Below are positions 6,819 through 13,711 of a DNA stretch of 22,089 nt, piece after piece. The DNA comes from an uncultured Oscillospiraceae bacterium (lineage in GTDB: Bacteria; Bacillota; Clostridia; Oscillospirales; Oscillospiraceae): assembly GCA_934623575.1 (NCBI GenBank), contig CAKTVL010000025.1, positions 1 through 22,089 on the forward strand, given 5' to 3'. The notes under the pieces were generated by a model. That model ran no database searches, was not told the DNA's origin, and saw only the letters and a list, made by a program, of their open reading frames with translations. Within the stretch, counting starts at the first letter, position 1. Every line of letters begins with the position of its first letter. A program made the translations under genes and the position numbers.

Positions 6819-8533
6819 GGCCCGTCACTCCCCTTCTCGTATACCGCCGCCGCGCTGTACACCCGGCAGCCGCCGTCCCCGGCCAGCTTCAGCCGCAGGT
6901 GCCCGCACCGCCGGGGCCGCACCTGCAATACCGCCCCTCTGGTCTGTCCCGCGCCGCCGGTGACGCTGCCCACCTGCTCCCAGCTGCCGCCGTCGTAGCT
7001 GACGTATGCCTTCACCGTCACGCCGTTTTCCGCCCTCAGCCGCAGCTCCAGCCGCGCCAGATACTTGTGCTCCGGCGTATACAGCCCCAGGTCGCCGCTC
7101 TCCGCGTACCAGTCCGGCCCCGTCTCCGGCGTACCCACCGCGCCGTCAGTGTCCAGCAGCCGTCCGTCCGCGCACAGCACCATCATGCTCCCGTTCCACC
7201 GGGCAAAGGCCGCCGCCTTCGTCCCGTCCTGCCGGTGCCACAGCCGCCGCTGGGTGTCGTACACCAGCAGCTCCGCGTTCCCCGCCGCATCCAGTGCCGA
7301 CAGCCAGTACCTGCCGCTCTCGCCGCCGGCCACGCCGCCGGTATAGCGCTTCTCTCCCAGCGCCCCGGACACGCACACCGGCATGCTGCCGTCAAAGGCA
7401 TACACCCCGTCGCTTCCCAGGTAATACACCACGCCGTCCACCACCGCCACTGTCCGCGCCGCGCCTTTTCGCACGCCGCTGCACGGCACGGTCACGATCT
7501 GGTGTCCGCCGCCTGCTGCCGGGTAGATACGCTCCATGCAGCTCTCCTTGAAGAACACCACGCCGCCCATGCAGGCCGCCGCCCCGGTGAACGGCCCGTC
7601 GGAGCCTCTGGCCGCCGCGTAGCTGTCGGTGCTCAGTCCCGCATAGCTGTTCCAGTTGCGGAAATCCCCCAGCGCGCAGGCGTACACCTCGTTCACCGCC
7701 TGTCCGTCCACGATGCCGTACTTGCACCCCCACAGCCGGTTCCCCTGCTCCACCACAAAGTCCATCTCCGGCATGGCCCGCAGCACCGTCACCGCCGCCG
7801 TCTGGGTGTCCAGCGTCCGGCACAGCGCCGGCAGCACCACCCAGTCGTCCTCCGCCGCCTGCAATACGAACAGTCCGTTCAGCTCCGCCGCTCCGCAGCC
7901 GGACACCGTCACGCCGTCCCCGGCGGAAAAGCCCATGCCGATGCCCGCCGCGGCGATCTTCGTGCACACCCCCGTCAGCTCCGCCCACGCGCTGCCGTCA
8001 TACCGGCGCATGGCGCTCACCGTCCGGGACGTATCCAGCCACAGCGCCCCCGCCTGTGGCTCTCTGGGCGCCTCCGTGCCCACGCTGTAGCTGCTGTAGT
8101 TGACCCCCGCCTCGTCGCACAGGGTGAACGTCACCTCTCCCGCCGTGGTCCGCACGTTCTCCATGCTGCCGTACTCCGTCAGCTGCTGGGTGTTGATGTA
8201 CTTCCTGTCGGGGAACACCAGCAGATACGCGCCCATGCTCACCAGCTGCTTCTCCCCGTCCGTCAGCACCAGCCCCGTTTTCTGCCCGTTCACATACAGC
8301 GCCGTGCCGTCCACCCAGAACAGTCCGTCCTTTTCCAGCATGCCGTTTGGCTTGCTCAGCCGTGTCATGATGCTCCGTCCCGGCCGCGTTTCCAGCGCCG
8401 GGTAGCCCCCGCTCCATAGGTTCTCCATCTCCGCCGCATACCCCGCGCCGCTGCCCGGGCGCCGGTCCAGCCCGCCGAAGCGCTCCACCGTCAGCCGCTG
8501 CTGTGCCGCCGCCTTCAGTCTCGGAAAATACAT
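6815..8533 (-). CDS. Beta-propeller-like phage tail hub protein (P22 gp10-like position)
   Basis: A 572-residue protein with repeated beta-blade-like segments, each a hydrophobic strand ending in a Trp/Tyr-rich turn: DGLFWVDGTALYVNGQ, GDFRNWNSYAG, GVVYYLGSDGVYAFDGSM, GRYWLSALD and TQRRLWHRQDG. The N-terminus has a GGLDRRPGSGAGYAAEMENLW segment of the sort found at the start of phage packaged-DNA-stabilisation or tail-hub proteins. Its place after the head-completion gene matches gp10 of P22-like phages, which plugs the portal vertex. The assignment rests on position and fold-like pattern, not a recognised motif. The ATG at 8533 is preceded by a GGCGGAGAGG-type ribosome binding site. Tail hub, stopper or nozzle are all possible names. 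Confidence 0.6.
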   Translation of the reverse strand: MYFPRLKAAAQQRLTVERFGGLDRRPGSGAGYAAEMENLWSGGYPALETRPGRSIMTRLSKPNGMLEKDGLFWVDGTALYVNGQKTGLVLTDGEKQLVSMGAYLLVFPDRKYINTQQLTEYGSMENVRTTAGEVTFTLCDEAGVNYSSYSVGTEAPREPQAGALWLDTSRTVSAMRRYDGSAWAELTGVCTKIAAAGIGMGFSAGDGVTVSGCGAAELNGLFVLQAAEDDWVVLPALCRTLDTQTAAVTVLRAMPEMDFVVEQGNRLWGCKYGIVDGQAVNEVYACALGDFRNWNSYAGLSTDSYAAARGSDGPFTGAAACMGGVVFFKESCMERIYPAAGGGHQIVTVPCSGVRKGAARTVAVVDGVVYYLGSDGVYAFDGSMPVCVSGALGEKRYTGGVAGGESGRYWLSALDAAGNAELLVYDTQRRLWHRQDGTKAAAFARWNGSMMVLCADGRLLDTDGAVGTPETGPDWYAESGDLGLYTPEHKYLARLELRLRAENGVTVKAYVSYDGGSWEQVGSVTGGAGQTRGAVLQVRPRRCGHLRLKLAGDGGCRVYSAAAVYEKGSDGP

Positions 8534-8548
8534 CCTCTCCGCCCCCTC

Positions 8549-8908
8549 TCAGCACAGCCGCAGCGTCCTGACGCCGCCCCACGGCGTCTCCGTCCGGGCG
8601 CAGTAGTCCCGATAGGTCAGAAACGCGTTGTTCCACAGGCTGGCCGCACTGTTGTACCGCGCCGTCTCGCCGTTGGCGTAGTGGATCTGCGACTCCACAT
8701 AGTGTCGGTACAGCTCGTCGAAGGGCGTCTCCGCCGTCAGCGCCGTTTCCTCCGTCAGCTCCGGCAGCTCCCCCATCTCCCGGCAGATCTCCCGCCGCAC
8801 GAACCCCTCCGCCTGTGCCAGCCACCGCAGCTTCTCCGCGCGCTCATACCCGTTGGGCAGCAGCGCGTCCACCCGGTCCAGCACCTGCTTTGCCGTCGTT
8901 TTCGCCAT
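8549..8908 (-). CDS. Phage head-completion / head-tail adaptor protein (gp4-like position)
   Basis: A 119-residue, mostly helical protein (MAKTTAKQVLDRVDALLPNG, then EKLRWLAQAEGFVRREIC, PFDELYRHYVESQIHYANGE and NNAFLTYRDYCAR). The pattern of a short helical protein with a conserved YxxYVExQI-like helix, just upstream of the hub gene, fits the adaptor ring that joins the portal to the tail hub. P22 gp4 is the counterpart by position. The ATG at 8908 was chosen because GAGGTGG precedes it. A GTG three codons upstream (8917) is in frame but lacks a spaced Shine-Dalgarno sequence. It follows the 67-residue gene after 10 bases. Confidence 0.6.
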   Translation of the reverse strand: MAKTTAKQVLDRVDALLPNGYERAEKLRWLAQAEGFVRREICREMGELPELTEETALTAETPFDELYRHYVESQIHYANGETARYNSAASLWNNAFLTYRDYCARTETPWGGVRTLRLC

Positions 8909-8918
8909 GCCCGCCACC

Positions 8919-9122
8919 TCAGGAGGCCCGCTGGTCCACGTAGCGCCGGGCCTCCTCCGCCATCATCCGCGCGTTTTCCAGCACCTCCGCCACGCACACC
9001 GGCACGCGCACCTCCACGCCGCGCATGATCTTCCAGCTCCGCCCGTTGACGGACACGATGACAAAGTTCTCCTCCTGCTTTCTGCCTCTGGGCAGCAGCA
9101 CCGCCGTCATCTTCTCCTTCAT
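8919..9122 (-). CDS. Small phage protein between capsid and head-completion genes
   Basis: A 67-residue protein I cannot name. It has a basic N-terminus, then NFVIVSVNGRSWKIMRGVEVRVPVCVAEVL, which suggests a small beta-sheet unit, and a charged C-terminal helix ENARMMAEEARRYVDQ. The ATG at 9122 follows AAGGAG with good spacing. Its position just after the major capsid gene could fit a capsid decoration or connector component, but nothing in the sequence shows that directly. Confidence 0.7.
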   Translation of the reverse strand: MKEKMTAVLLPRGRKQEENFVIVSVNGRSWKIMRGVEVRVPVCVAEVLENARMMAEEARRYVDQRAS

Positions 9123-9189
9123 ATTTGCCCTTCTCCTTTCCCTATTGGCCGCCCCGCCTTGCGGGAGCGTCCCCTGTCCCGGCCGCGCC

Positions 9190-9218
9190 GTCCGCGGCGG
9201 GCATCACCCGCCGCGGAC
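9190..9218 (-). repeat. 12-bp perfect hairpin after the major capsid gene
   Basis: GTCCGCGGCGGG (9190-9201) and CCCGCCGCGGAC (9207-9218) form a perfect 12-bp stem with a 5-base loop. It starts 9 bases after the capsid stop codon on the transcribed strand. No U-tract follows, so it is unlikely to be an intrinsic terminator. A very stable structure directly after the most highly needed product could protect the 3' end of a processed capsid mRNA. Confidence 0.65.
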
Positions 9219-9226
9219 GCACCGCG

Positions 9227-10441
9227 TCAGTTGGCCTTATCCTCGTCGGAATAGCTGCTGCCGCACTCTACGCGCACCATGTACTCGTCGTACAGGATGG
9301 CCGCGGCGTGCACGCCCTTCCAGCCCACGCTGGAGCGCTGGTCCAGCGGGTCTGCGGTGCCGGAGCTGCCGCGGGGCTTCACGATGACCTCCGTGCCCTC
9401 GCTGAGGTCCACCACGCCGTAAGCGCCCTTGCCCAGGAACAGGCAGCCGTACACGGCGCAGCCCTCCTTGCCGCCCTCGCCGGGATAGATGGTCTCCTTG
9501 TCCGCCGCGGTGACCTCCTTGTCCAGCACCAGCTTGCCGGCGGTGTTGCTGACCACCTGGCAGCGCTCGCCGCCCAGCACCACATAGCGCCCGGCCAGTG
9601 CGCCGGCCGCCACCGTGCCGCCGTCGAAGCTCACCTCGTTGCCGCTCATCACATTGCCCTTCACCTTCAGTGTGCGGCTGTTGGACGCCAGATCACCGCC
9701 GCGGTAGATCTTGGCCTCCGTGGTCTCCACAAAGCGCACGCCGTGCAGCTCGCCGATCTCGCCGGAGAACAGCTCCGTGGCCCCGGCATACTGGTGCGCG
9801 GCGATCCACGCCTCGTCCTGCCGCAGGTCAAAGGCCACGCTGGGGTGGATGATGCACACATATTTGCCCTCAAAAGTGGGCGCGTTCATCTTCTTCAGCT
9901 GGGTGGCGGCCTTGGCCACCAGCTCGCTGGTCATTTTGCAGTCCTTGTCCAGCGCCGCGCGGCTGGTCACCTCCGTCTTGGTGCCGTCGCTGCCCAGCTT
10001 GGGCGCATAGATCACCTGCTTGCCCTGCTGGATCTCGTTTCTGGTCACAGTGTCCAGCGTCAGTCCCATGTTGCTGCCGTGGCGGTCGGTGATCTCCAGC
10101 ACCACGTCGTCGATGGCCGTCAGATCCAGCATGTCCGACACGGTAGTGTAATCGCCGTACTGTGCCAGCTCCTTGGTGATGTAGCTGACCGAGATACCGC
10201 TGCCGTCCGGGGTCACGCCCTCGGTCAGCGGCTTCAGCGCCTTGTCAAAGGCGCCGAACTTGCGCCACTCCACCGTCTTGCCGCCTCCGGCGGGCAGGCC
10301 CTTGGTGGCCGCGAACTGGTTGTGCACCAGCTGCGGCTTGGCGTTCTCCAGCAGCTCCATACCGTAGTAGGTTTTCATCTCTGCGCTGAGACCGTTGGTG
10401 GTCTGCGTGTTCTCCGCAAACATCTGCAAATTCATCTCCAT
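9227..10441 (-). CDS. Major capsid protein, N4-gp56 type
   Basis: A 404-residue coat protein. The N-terminal segment MKTYYGMELLENAKPQLVH, then GLPAGGGKTVEWRKF (residues about 48-62) and PLTEGVTPDG, are the pattern I know from the N4-gp56 family of HK97-fold major capsid proteins. The central part includes MNAPTFEGKYVCIIHPSVAFDL and FVETTEAKIYRGG. The C-terminus contains SVGWKGVHAAAILYDEYMVRVE, also typical. The open frame continues upstream to 10624 through intergenic repeat DNA. The start at 10441 was chosen because AGGAGG lies eight bases ahead and the product then opens MEMNLQMFAE. It is separated from the scaffold gene by about 600 bases of repeat-rich DNA, which is unusual for a capsid operon. 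Confidence 0.88.
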   Translation of the reverse strand: MEMNLQMFAENTQTTNGLSAEMKTYYGMELLENAKPQLVHNQFAATKGLPAGGGKTVEWRKFGAFDKALKPLTEGVTPDGSGISVSYITKELAQYGDYTTVSDMLDLTAIDDVVLEITDRHGSNMGLTLDTVTRNEIQQGKQVIYAPKLGSDGTKTEVTSRAALDKDCKMTSELVAKAATQLKKMNAPTFEGKYVCIIHPSVAFDLRQDEAWIAAHQYAGATELFSGEIGELHGVRFVETTEAKIYRGGDLASNSRTLKVKGNVMSGNEVSFDGGTVAAGALAGRYVVLGGERCQVVSNTAGKLVLDKEVTAADKETIYPGEGGKEGCAVYGCLFLGKGAYGVVDLSEGTEVIVKPRGSSGTADPLDQRSSVGWKGVHAAAILYDEYMVRVECGSSYSDEDKAN

Positions 10442-10549
10442 ACTCTCTTCCTCCTTTTCCATTTCCCTTTCTTCCTGCTTCCTTATCGCCCCGCAGGCAC
10501 TCCTTTTCCCCTCCGTAGGGGCGGATGCCCATATCCGCCCGCCGTCCCT

Positions 10550-10590
10550 GTCATTGCGAGGAGGGCGAAGCCCGACGTGGCAATCCGTCT
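10550..10590. repeat. Intergenic palindromic repeat, copy A
   Basis: An imperfect palindrome: GTCATTGCGAG at one end pairs with CGTGGCAATCCG at the other, with a GGGC...GCCC centre. It matches copies B (10705-10747) and D (16196-16230), which differ mainly in the central stem. This layout, a fixed outer stem with a variable inner stem, is typical of dispersed REP/MITE-like bacterial intergenic repeats. Confidence 0.8.
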
Positions 10591-10704
10591 CCCCCTGTAG
10601 GGGTCGGCGTCCCCGACGCAGCACAGCAAGTGCCCTTGGGGTACGGCCCGCCTTTTGCCTTCCCCTCGAGGGGAAGGTGTCAGCCGCAGGCTGACGGATG
10701 AGGT

Positions 10705-10747
10705 GTCATTGCGAGCCAGTCCGCAGACTGGCGTGGCAATCCGTCTC
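10705..10747. repeat. Intergenic palindromic repeat, copy B
   Basis: The same outer arms as copy A, but the inner stem is CCAGTC/GACTGG. The stretch just before it (GTCAGCCGCAGGCTGACGGA, about 10679-10698) is also shared with the region at about 16057-16077. The two repeat types are therefore found in tandem in both places. Confidence 0.8.
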
Positions 10748-10877
10748 CCGTCCCCCGTCAGGGGTATTTCGCGCCCCGGCGCGAGTGCCTTTTGCCATCG
10801 GCGGCAAAAGGCACCAAAAACGCCGCCAAAACCGACGGTTTTGGAATCCCTTGGCGCGCTACACCCCGCGCGATCCC

Positions 10878-10985
10878 TTATAAATCGCACCACACGCAAT
10901 TGGCCTGCCACTCAGCGTTGTCGGTCCAAAGGACTGTGCCATCACAGCTTTCCGCTACCGCTCCGCTGCCGCTGCCCGGTGCCAC
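10878..10985 (-). other. Doubtful small ORF in the repeat-rich gap
   Basis: A GTG-initiated frame of 35 residues ends DGTVLWTDNAEWQANC plus five more. Its Trp/Asn/Cys content looks more protein-like than the surrounding translated repeats. The frame is open further upstream, to near the scaffold stop. It has no convincing ribosome binding site and may be part of a longer repeat element or a remnant of a lost gene. Confidence 0.2.
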
Positions 10986-11040
10986 GGTAGGGCCTTTCGT
11001 TCTACCGTTTCTGGCGGACAGGCACTCACCTCCGCATCCT

Positions 11041-11496
11041 TCAAAACCGTATCTTCTCCCCCTCCATCACGCGTCTGCGGATCTCCGCCAGCTCCTGCCC
11101 GCTGAGCCCCCTGGGGTCCCACCGGCTGACGCTCCTGCGCCGCCCGCCGTTCTCCGCCACCCGGCTGCCGCCGCTGGCGATGGCCTGCGCCAGCTGCTGC
11201 CGTGCGCGCTTCACCGCGAACTCCATAGCCATCTGCAGCTGCTGCTCCTGCTCCCGGCGGTGCGCCGCCTCCGCCGCGGCTGCCAGCTGCCGCAGCCGCT
11301 GATTCTCCTGCCGCAGCCCCCGCAGCCGCCCGTCCAGAATTTTCCGCACCCGCGCGTCGAACTCCTCCTTGTACCGGCCGCGTATCAGCGCCTCGAACCC
11401 CTCCTGCTCTGCCGCCTCCTGCCGCTCCCCGGCGTCGGGAGCCATACCGCCCGCCTGCTCCGGGCGCTCCTGCGCCCTCTTTTCCGTCTCCGCCAT
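11041..11496 (-). CDS. Phage capsid scaffolding protein
   Basis: A 151-residue, highly charged protein. It has a disordered acidic N-terminus, a long coiled coil (about 35-105: LIRGRYKEEFDARVRKILDG, then RQENQRLRQLAAAAEAAHRR), and a basic C-terminal region with SRWDPRGLSGQELAEIRRRV. Scaffolds of this kind guide coat protein into a procapsid and leave before or during DNA packaging. The position between portal/protease and coat genes is the standard one. AGGAGG precedes ATG 11496. No protease domain is fused to it; cleavage, if any, could come from the Prp-type protease encoded just upstream. Confidence 0.82.
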   Translation of the reverse strand: MAETEKRAQERPEQAGGMAPDAGERQEAAEQEGFEALIRGRYKEEFDARVRKILDGRLRGLRQENQRLRQLAAAAEAAHRREQEQQLQMAMEFAVKRARQQLAQAIASGGSRVAENGGRRRSVSRWDPRGLSGQELAEIRRRVMEGEKIRF

Positions 11497-11520
11497 ATCC
11501 AGCCTCCTTCCCGTGGTAGG

Positions 11521-11799
11521 TCACGACCCCTTTCTCACGCACCGGGGATACCGCGCCGCCAGCAGCTCCAGCCCGCACCGCACCAGGTCGAATTCCCGTT
11601 CGCAGTCCCCTGCGCCCGTCACCTCCGCATACCCCGGCCCGCTTTGGAACCCCTCCAGCTGCCCCGTCTCCCGCAGTCTCCCCGCCAGCGCGTACACCAG
11701 CGCGGACGCCGCCGCGCATACGATGTCCTTCCCGTGCTCGCCGTACCCGGCGTGGCCCCGCACCGTCAGATGCGCCCCGCCGCAGTCATAGCGTATCAT
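11521..11799 (-). CDS. Prp-type cysteine protease (phage copy)
   Basis: A 92-residue member of the Prp/YsxB family. The catalytic histidine is His16 in VRGHAGYG and the cysteine is Cys28 in KDIVCAAASAL. The spacing of twelve is that of the family's catalytic pair. Cellular Prp removes the N-terminal extension of ribosomal protein L27 in Firmicutes, and phage copies are known to process capsid-assembly proteins. Here it overlaps the portal stop by four bases (ATGA) and lies immediately before the scaffold, so a role in trimming scaffold or coat during head maturation is the natural inference. The upstream extension of this frame into the portal gene was rejected. The length is slightly below that of the host enzyme (about 105-110 residues). 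Confidence 0.88.
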   Translation of the reverse strand: MIRYDCGGAHLTVRGHAGYGEHGKDIVCAAASALVYALAGRLRETGQLEGFQSGPGYAEVTGAGDCEREFDLVRCGLELLAARYPRCVRKGS

Positions 11800-13631
11800 C
11801 TGGGGCGCACCGCCTGCTGGGTGGCCTGCCGCTGCCGCGTCACCGCGTCGCTGCCCTTCCGCACCGCCGCCGTTTTCCCGCCGGCCCCGTGCTCCTGCAG
11901 CTCCCGCTCCAGCGCCTCCGCCAGGTGCGTCCCCTGGCTCCTGTCCAGCAGCGTCACCGCCCTGCGCAGCGACTCCGTCAGCCATTCCTTCTGTTCCGTC
12001 TCCTTCTGGCCCTGCCGTATGACCTCCGTCAGCGTGTCCTTGTTTTTGAACTGCATCAGCTCCAGGCACCGCAGCGCCTGCTCCGCCATATCGCTGCGGA
12101 AGAATCCCATCTGGAACAGCTGCAGCGCCAGCTGGTTGTACTCCATGGTCTGATACGGCGTCTCGTCCTGCGCCGTCACCTCCAGGTCGAACTCCGGCAC
12201 CCGGTACCCGCCGGTCAGCAGCGGCTTGGGCTGCAAGCCCCGGTTGTCGAACACCGCGAACTCCCCGCCGTCCTTGCCCAGCAGCCGGAACTGCCGCGGC
12301 ACGTCGTAAAACTGCCGTATCAGCTCGATGCACAGCGTCACCACCTGCGAAAACGCCTCATACCCGTCGTCGATCATGTTCCGCGACAGCTTGCCGCCGG
12401 CCTCCTGCAGCGCCGCGATGGCCGTGGCCGCCGTCACGCCGCCCACCGTACCGCCGCTCATCACGTCCCGGTTGCCCGCCGTCTCCTTCATCTCCGCGAT
12501 CTTGTTCTGCAGCACCGCCACATACACACTGTCCAGCGACGGCACCCGGATCGGCGCGATGGAATCCGCCCCCAGATTCCCGTTGGTGTGCACGAAGGGC
12601 CGCGTCCAGTCGGCGTACTCGTTCTCGTTCACCGCGCCGTCCGCCCGGATAAAGAACCGCGGCGTGGCCGCCGCCAGCGTGTTTTTCAGAATGGCCTGGT
12701 TCATCAGGTCGATCTGCTTCTGCGCCGACTTGCACAGGTCTACATACCCGTACCCGCAGGGCGTCCCCTCCTCCGGAAACAGCGGGTCGAACACGAACGG
12801 GTATCTCCCGTGGTCGTACCAGCCCCGCTCCGCCGTCTCCGGGTCGTTCTCCGTGGCATACAGCACGTTCTCCCCCACGAACTTGCAGTACTGCAATACC
12901 TGCCGCCCCTCACATTCCGTGTGGTAGTACCAGTCCACCACCAGCGACTGCTCCGACGTGTCCACCCTGTCGTCGTACAGATACCGGCTCACCTGCGCCC
13001 CGCCCCGGCCCAGCTTGCCCTCCAGCTCCGGCCACTCCTTCACCAGGCGGCTGTTGGGCACCAGCTCCGTGCAGAAGAAGTGCTCCGACTCCTGTATGTC
13101 CTGCACCCCCGGCTCCCAGAACAGGTTCAGCAGGTCCATGCTGCGTATGCTGATGTCCCCCAGTCCGTGCAGCTTCCCGCCGTCCCAGAACACGCCGTAC
13201 ACCGCGCACCCGGACTTCAGCTTGCTCCACCAGGCCTGCGAATACGTCCGCTTGAACCGGTCGTTTTTCAGCACCACCGGCAAAATGCGCCCCAGCGCCT
13301 GTGCCTCCGCCCTGTCGCCCGGCTCCCTGGGCAGCACCGTTGGCTCCGGATAGCAGTCCATGGCGTCGGCGTGCTTGTTGAGAATGCAGTTCACCAGCCA
13401 TCCGCTGGCCGGCCGGATGTCCTCCGGGTCGCCGCCCTCTCCCGCCTTCTCCATCTGCTCCCAGTGCCGCAGCTTCCAGAACTGCTCGTTGTCGATGATG
13501 CGCCTATCCAGATTCTGCTTCCCGGCGCGGTAGCGCCGCAGGATCTCCCCCGCCCCGCGTACCTCCGCCGCGCCGATCTTCACCGGCGTGCCCGTCTCCT
13601 TCACCGCTGTCCCTGCCGTCTCACGCTCCAT
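11796..13631 (-). CDS. Phage portal protein, P22 type
   Basis: A 611-residue portal protein, the dodecameric ring through which DNA is packed and released. Features of the large portal family of P22-like phages are visible: NEQFWKLRHW near residue 48, GWLVNCILNKHADAMDCYPEP (about 77-97), VVLKNDRFKRTYSQAWWSKL with GCAVYGVFWD, then SIRSMDLLNLFWEPG, and GYGYVDLCKSAQKQIDLMNQ in the middle. A Gln/Lys-rich C-terminal tail follows. The length is within the large-portal range. ATG 13631 has GGGAGGTG seven bases upstream. It is followed, with a 4-base overlap, by the Prp-type protease gene and preceded by a repeated palindrome at 13678-13699. Confidence 0.86.
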   Translation of the reverse strand: MERETAGTAVKETGTPVKIGAAEVRGAGEILRRYRAGKQNLDRRIIDNEQFWKLRHWEQMEKAGEGGDPEDIRPASGWLVNCILNKHADAMDCYPEPTVLPREPGDRAEAQALGRILPVVLKNDRFKRTYSQAWWSKLKSGCAVYGVFWDGGKLHGLGDISIRSMDLLNLFWEPGVQDIQESEHFFCTELVPNSRLVKEWPELEGKLGRGGAQVSRYLYDDRVDTSEQSLVVDWYYHTECEGRQVLQYCKFVGENVLYATENDPETAERGWYDHGRYPFVFDPLFPEEGTPCGYGYVDLCKSAQKQIDLMNQAILKNTLAAATPRFFIRADGAVNENEYADWTRPFVHTNGNLGADSIAPIRVPSLDSVYVAVLQNKIAEMKETAGNRDVMSGGTVGGVTAATAIAALQEAGGKLSRNMIDDGYEAFSQVVTLCIELIRQFYDVPRQFRLLGKDGGEFAVFDNRGLQPKPLLTGGYRVPEFDLEVTAQDETPYQTMEYNQLALQLFQMGFFRSDMAEQALRCLELMQFKNKDTLTEVIRQGQKETEQKEWLTESLRRAVTLLDRSQGTHLAEALERELQEHGAGGKTAAVRKGSDAVTRQRQATQQAVRPR

Positions 13632-13677
13632 CTCAGCACCTCCCTTTCTGTTCTACCCCTACCCCGCCCCGGCCAAA

Positions 13678-13699
13678 GGTTGCACGCAAACGTGCAACC
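13678..13699. repeat. Repeated hairpin element before the portal gene
   Basis: GGTTGCACG (13678-13686) and CGTGCAACC (13691-13699) form a perfect 9-bp stem with loop CAAA. Nearly the same sequence, with the same loop, recurs at 15940-15959 before the first gene of the cassette. In both places it lies next to an AT-rich run (AATTTT...) and a CTACCC-type pyrimidine tract. Confidence 0.75.
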
Positions 13700-13711
13700 C
13701 CCCGGGCAATT

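Larger units (their letters stand above)
10442..11040. other. 600-base repeat-rich gap between capsid and scaffold genes
   Basis: This gap interrupts an otherwise tightly packed operon. It contains two ATTGCGAG...GGCAATCCG palindromic units (10550-10590 and 10705-10747), a CTTCCCCTCGAGGGGAAGG unit with an adjacent GTCAGCCGCAGGCTGAC unit (about 10660-10696), and a CTTTTGCC/GGCAAAAG hairpin near 10792-10812. The sequence AAGTGCCCTTGGGGTACGG at about 10629-10647 recurs in inverted orientation near 16107-16125. Frames through this region encode translated-repeat peptides and are not counted as genes, apart from one doubtful small frame at 10878-10985. No terminator or clear promoter is visible. 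Confidence 0.7.

Noticed and set aside
9190..9218. Hairpin after the capsid gene as an intrinsic terminator
   Set aside because: No U-tract follows on the transcribed strand and the downstream genes have no separate promoter.
10442..10624. N-terminal extension of the major capsid frame up to 10624
   Set aside because: The extension runs through repeat DNA. A good AGGAGG and ATG at 10441 give the normal capsid N-terminus.
10483..10911. 142-codon minus-strand frame in the capsid-scaffold gap
   Set aside because: Its product is a translation of the intergenic palindromic repeats (GRRIAT...LARNDT patterns), not a gene.
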